Source: Raffaelea ambrosiae
Taxonomy: Eukaryota; Ascomycota; Sordariomycetes; Ophiostomatales; Ophiostomataceae
DNA length: 64,000 nucleotides
Reading direction: 5' to 3'
Assembly (NCBI GenBank): GCA_002778195.1
Contig: PCDI01000017.1
Location: 407,092 to 471,091, forward strand
Shown: positions 57,011 to 64,000 of the stretch, one piece after another
How the letters are laid out: each line of letters starts with the position of its first letter
Position numbering within the stretch: the first letter of the stretch is position 1
Notes under the pieces: model-generated
Told to the model about the DNA's origin: nothing
What the model saw: only the letters and a program-made list of their open reading frames with translations
Databases searched by the model: none
Program-made: the position numbers and the translations under genes

Positions 57011-59499
57011 CTTTTCTGAGAAGAGAAAACGACGAAATAACTAGAGCACACTTTGGGGAGTTGAGAAGGAAGAGAGCGAGGAAAGTCCGTGTCAGCAAAG
57101 AGAAGAGCTCGACTTGAATGCAGAGATTTTCAGGAGTTCGACACATAACAGCTTTCACATTGCCATGGCTGGCATGCCCTCGAAAAGCGTATGTTTCTGA
57201 TGCTGCGCTGGCTGTTGTGGCCCTTGTTTTTATGGGTTGGCATCGGGTAGTCGCCAGGAGTCGTTCTTAATTAATTGTTGTCTAGAGAACAAAGCGATAT
57301 TGAGCGAGTGGTTTTTTTTTTAGTGAACTTGGACTGACAAGTTGTAGGCAAGGCCAAAGAGAACAAATAGGAAGGAAAGGAGGAGGCAGGACTGTGCATG
57401 ACCAGGAAGCAATGTAGAGTTTGCTTCCAGGAAAGGAAGGAACGAGTGCGGAGGCTGCCGACGTGCTTGCCTTTCAACTGTCATTCCGCGCCTACATTCA
57501 TTGGGCAAGCAAAATGGGAAAAGAAAGAAACAAAACAAAACAATGGCAGGTATTGTTACAAGTCCCGTTTGACTGTATTGTTGCGCCTGGATACACTTGA
57601 GAGAGGTGAACAAAAAATTGAACAAAAAAGGAAACCAGAGTTACGTCAAAAAGGCACACCAAACACAGATGAGAAGTTGTTCACCGTAGACTTTGCAAAC
57701 ACCAAAGTGAGAGCAGAATGACAAGCAGCTACCCGAGACGTCAGAGACTGGACACACGAAGTCTCTGCAGTTTTCCTGTAGTCTTGAGGGATAGGCGCCG
57801 CACCAACCTTTTCAAGTGTGACCATGCTTGTCTTGTGTCATTGTGGCATTGTATGCGTGTATCGTTGGCATGCAAAGGACATAGAGGCACAACAGTCACA
57901 CGATCGTGGCCGGACAAGTGAAGCCGGGAGATGTCTGTCGATTCTTGTTAAAAGGGGGTAAACAGGAGGGGGGATGCGTTTGCATTGCTTTTGACTTCCA
58001 AATTTTCAGTTTCTATCTATGTTCCCCTCTCGTGGTGACGCAAATGGACTGACTGCATGTGCTCTGGTATCATCACTCGTGGTCTGGCTGGCATATTTCG
58101 GCGACGAAAATCTCGTTTCACTATCCGTTTTCATGGTGAACAATTAATAGAATATATACAGTTGCATACTACTTCCTTTTCGATCGCGAAGCTATCTTGT
58201 ATAATTTCACAATACAACGGCGCTAAACAACATATCTGACAAGAGGGATTCGGGTAGTAACTAGGAAAAACTCAACACCGTTAGACAAAGAAAGGAAGTC
58301 AAGAGGCGTGGAATGGTTGAATAAAGAGAGTTGTCAAGGAGACGTGGACGGAGATGGAAGAGAAGGAAACATATTGAAGGGACGAGACATGAAATAGGAA
58401 ATATAGATAGTAAAAAAAGGAGGAAGAAAAGAAGAAAAGTTCAACACCGCCCAAAACTCGTCCCTTTGATCCCCCGCCATCTCCTGATAAAATAAGGAAA
58501 CCAGAGCAAGATAGAATAAATAAAAAAGACATAAAACATCAGAACAGGCTTTCTAATAGATACAAAAAAATGACTATCCATGGCAAACAAGGCTCTTCAC
58601 TCTCCAACCTTCACTGCATTCCTTCGTAAATTTTTTTTGGGGACCCAAGAGCAGAAGAATAGAGTTGAACCCCCTCCCCATCCCCAGGCGCCCTTTATTT
58701 TTCTTTCGATGTTGTAATCTCGAGCGCCAGGCAGGAAACGCAAGGCTGCGAGAATCAGAGTAAAGAAGCAACCAAGCCAGTCAGCCAGACCCCGTAACGG
58801 GTGTGGGGATCTCGCGTGTATTATCAGCCAACATAGACAAGGGTTATTTGGTGAATCCATCCCACTCTTCGAACCTCGGCGACTTGTTGTGCTTCTTCTG
58901 CAACAACGGTAACCAAGACAATCGTACCCAACCGCAAAACAGTAAAAACAGAAGTCCAACACCTCTAGCCGGATGTAGATCATGGCACTGATGCCAAGCG
59001 TAAGAGAGTCGGGAATACCAAGCGGCGAGAGAGCGATGCAAAAGTGGAAAAATCCGTGCTCCATATTGCTGTAACGTAACATGAAAAGTGAGAGCACGGA
59101 GGATGGAGACGTTGATGTCAAGTTGTGGAGGTCGAGGTGCTGTTGGCACACTCAAATGTTTCAGTCTCGAGCAACAGGGACAGCAAGAAGGTTGAGAGTG
59201 AAGACAGCTAGCTATGCAGTCCGACGAATGCGATGAGCGCAAAAGAGAGAGAGATGTGCAGAAGAGAAAGAACAAGTACGCGTTATAAGCCGTGGGAACG
59301 CCTCGACAAAGAAATGCCCGATTAATAGCTTGAAAACCCCCCCAGCCGAATAAGAAACGATAAGAAAACGGTAAGACAGAGATAGGAAGAAAAAATGATA
59401 AGGTAAAATAAAGAAATGGTGCGTGTGCTAACGAGATGTCGTCCGAAGCTTCAGATCACGATAGCACTGGGTATGATTGTTGTTGTAAGGGAAGTACGA
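57011..59499. other. 2.5-kb AT-richer intergenic, no gene seen
   Basis: No supported gene on either strand. Homopolymer tracts and A/G-rich stretches (58260-58580) occur. It holds the promoter of the membrane protein gene on the left and the 3' flank of the SomA-type gene on the right. A minus-strand frame of 184 codons near 58600-59150 has hydrophobic patches but no credible start or domain. Confidence 0.5.
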
Positions 59500-62497
<2,998 letters not shown>

Positions 62498-64000
62498 GGT
62501 GTCGGTGTAGGTCGCAAGCAATATGCCGCGCGCTAGATGGTGTACTGCTGTGTTATGGCTATGTGGACAGAGAAGCCGGTAGGAATTGAAGCCGGGACGG
62601 AATCAGATCCCGAGCAACAAACCCAACGGGAAACAGGCGCAAACAGCGATGGAAATCAGCGCCAGTCGCGATTCCAGGTAACAGCACCAAAAGCGTGGAA
62701 TTTTTTTTCTCCCCTGGGCGTGCCAGAAGTTAAGCGTAGGGTGCCTGTTGAATTTACTGCAGACCGACGGCCGTCGGCATGAGAAGAGGCAGTAGGACAA
62801 CAAGCACGCACAGAGACAAACGCACACACCAACAAAGAGAAGAAGAAAAGAAAGGGCTCAACCCAAATCAGGGTAAGGCCAGGTGAAGAGTGGATGTCGA
62901 CTAGACGTTGTGTTGTGGTGGGATAGTGGTAGGGTGGTTGATCGATCGACGAGGACGGTCGCGTCGGGGTGTGGGATGGCGTGAGAGCTGTAGAGGCGGG
63001 ATCACGTCTGAGAGGGAAAATGCGAGGCGACGGCGGTCGAAAAAAAGAGGCGTTCGCGGTTGGGATGAGTGCCAGGTGCGAGGGAGAAAAGCAGACGGCG
63101 TTGGATCGAGTGTGTATAATTGCCGCGAGGGAAAATCAGACGAAGAGATTGACGTGTGGTCGACTGACGGGAGTCTCTTTCCTTCTTAGGTGGATGCGAA
63201 GAGGGAAGGAGCGAGCGGGTGGCCGCTTACTTCCTCAGGCAGGAACGAAAGAAAGGGAAAGGCGAAATTTTGGGCAGACAAGTCTCGTGGCCGGACGACG
63301 GAGGCAAGACAGCGGCGTGTGGAATGATGGTTCAGCAGAAATGGCAAGACTTGCTGGCTCTCGAGAGACAGTCACCATTAAAGGGCGGCCACGCCTGTTC
63401 TGCCTCTGGCTGGAATGGGCCGCGCCCGCAGGTCGGTGTCTGTAGGCCGATCGGTCGACTGCGAAGGGGAGCGCGCAGACAAGAGCGAACAGGACATCAA
63501 AAGCGACGATGCCAATGCGGAGAGGGACGAGGAAGCGAAGGACAGCAGGGCAAAAGGGAGAGAGGGAAAAGAGAACTGGAGGGAAATGCGAGCCTGCAGA
63601 CCAGAAGGAAAAGGGAAGGGGAAAAAGGGGAGGGAGGCGAACAAAAATCACAAAATTAAAATAACAAAAAGGAAAAGGTCGAGATGTGGGAGAGGAATTT
63701 AGGAGGAAGGAGCGAACGGGGGTTGGGACAGCGAGAGGCTTTCGGGAGAGGCGCCAGGGTGTCAGTGGGAGGCAGGAGTGTCCCAACAGCGCGCAGCAAT
63801 GCTGCAGGTGCTGGGCTCAGGGTGTTGTGGGCGGGTGTCGGAGGCTGCTGGGGCTGCCGGGGCTTCTGGGACTGCTGGGACTGCTGGGACTGCTGGCTGG
63901 CACTGGCTGCGACCTCTGCGTATGAGTGAGTGTGGCAGAGGGTGGCCAACAGCGTGGCCTGGAAGAGGGGGGGCGGATAGACAGGGTGATTTGGGAAAAC
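62498..64000. other. Upstream region of the SomA-type gene, no gene seen
   Basis: No gene is firmly supported. The region is G/A-rich and presumably the long leader and promoter of the LisH regulator. At the right edge a minus-strand frame stays open to the window end (SYAEVAASAS then QSQ repeats) after a pyrimidine-rich CTTCCAG at about 63958. It could be the last exon of a gene outside the window, but the evidence is too weak to call. Confidence 0.45.

Noticed and set aside
58597..59151. Minus-strand frame (184 codons) with hydrophobic patches
   Set aside because: Starts inside AT-rich DNA, lacks conserved motifs and its composition matches the flanking noncoding sequence.
63656..64000. 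Possible final exon of a minus-strand gene entering from the right edge
   Set aside because: The frame is open to the edge and has a CAG acceptor, but the sequence is low complexity with Gln/Ser repeats, so it cannot be told from chance.

Overview
This is nuclear DNA of a filamentous ascomycete (Pezizomycotina, most likely Sordariomycetes; I cannot name the genus). The evidence is short introns (about 60-110 bp) with GTRNGT donors, CTAAC-type branch points and YAG acceptors; GC-rich coding sequence; an asco-laccase with the family's DSGL C-terminus; a Flo8/SomA-type LisH regulator; and long gene-free spacers full of homopolymers and short tandem repeats. I find no transposon, CRISPR array, rRNA or convincing tRNA.

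Layout. 1-11.6 kb: an F-box protein (minus) and an RNF216-like RBR E3 ubiquitin ligase (plus), transcribed divergently from a 4.6-kb spacer. 12.4-18.1 kb: the five-exon peroxisomal multifunctional beta-oxidation enzyme (Fox2 type, minus) divergent from a Tda10/glycerate-kinase-like P-loop kinase (plus). 19.0-26.3 kb: an ECM11-domain protein (minus), ureidoglycolate lyase (plus) and a laccase (minus). 26.3-33.3 kb: a 7-kb gene desert carrying a four-copy array of a GATA-centred palindrome. 33.3-34.9 kb: a seven-exon secreted Thr-rich protein of unknown function. 35.8-54.9 kb: a run of translation and one-carbon genes: mitochondrial serine hydroxymethyltransferase, ribosomal protein L19, GCN1 and a DHX29-type DExH helicase. 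The last two are divergent around a 669-bp spacer. 55.5-57.0 kb: a single-pass Cys-rich membrane protein. 59.5-62.5 kb: the LisH/SomA-type regulator with a 38-residue polyglutamine run and one ambiguous base.

How the genes relate. Two enzymes carry C-terminal peroxisomal signals: Fox2 ends SKI and ureidoglycolate lyase ends SKL. The latter would place the last step of allantoin breakdown in peroxisomes. GCN1 (activator of the Gcn2 starvation response) and the DHX29-like scanning helicase probably share a promoter, and L19 has a HomolD box and a start codon split by an intron.

I rebuilt exon structures by hand from splice consensus and reading phase, so each should be confirmed with RNA evidence. 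I do not see an obvious wholly new multi-gene system. The best leads are the RBR ligase with a membrane segment inside its IBR domain, the GATA palindrome array, the SKL-tailed ureidoglycolate lyase and the secreted seven-exon protein.
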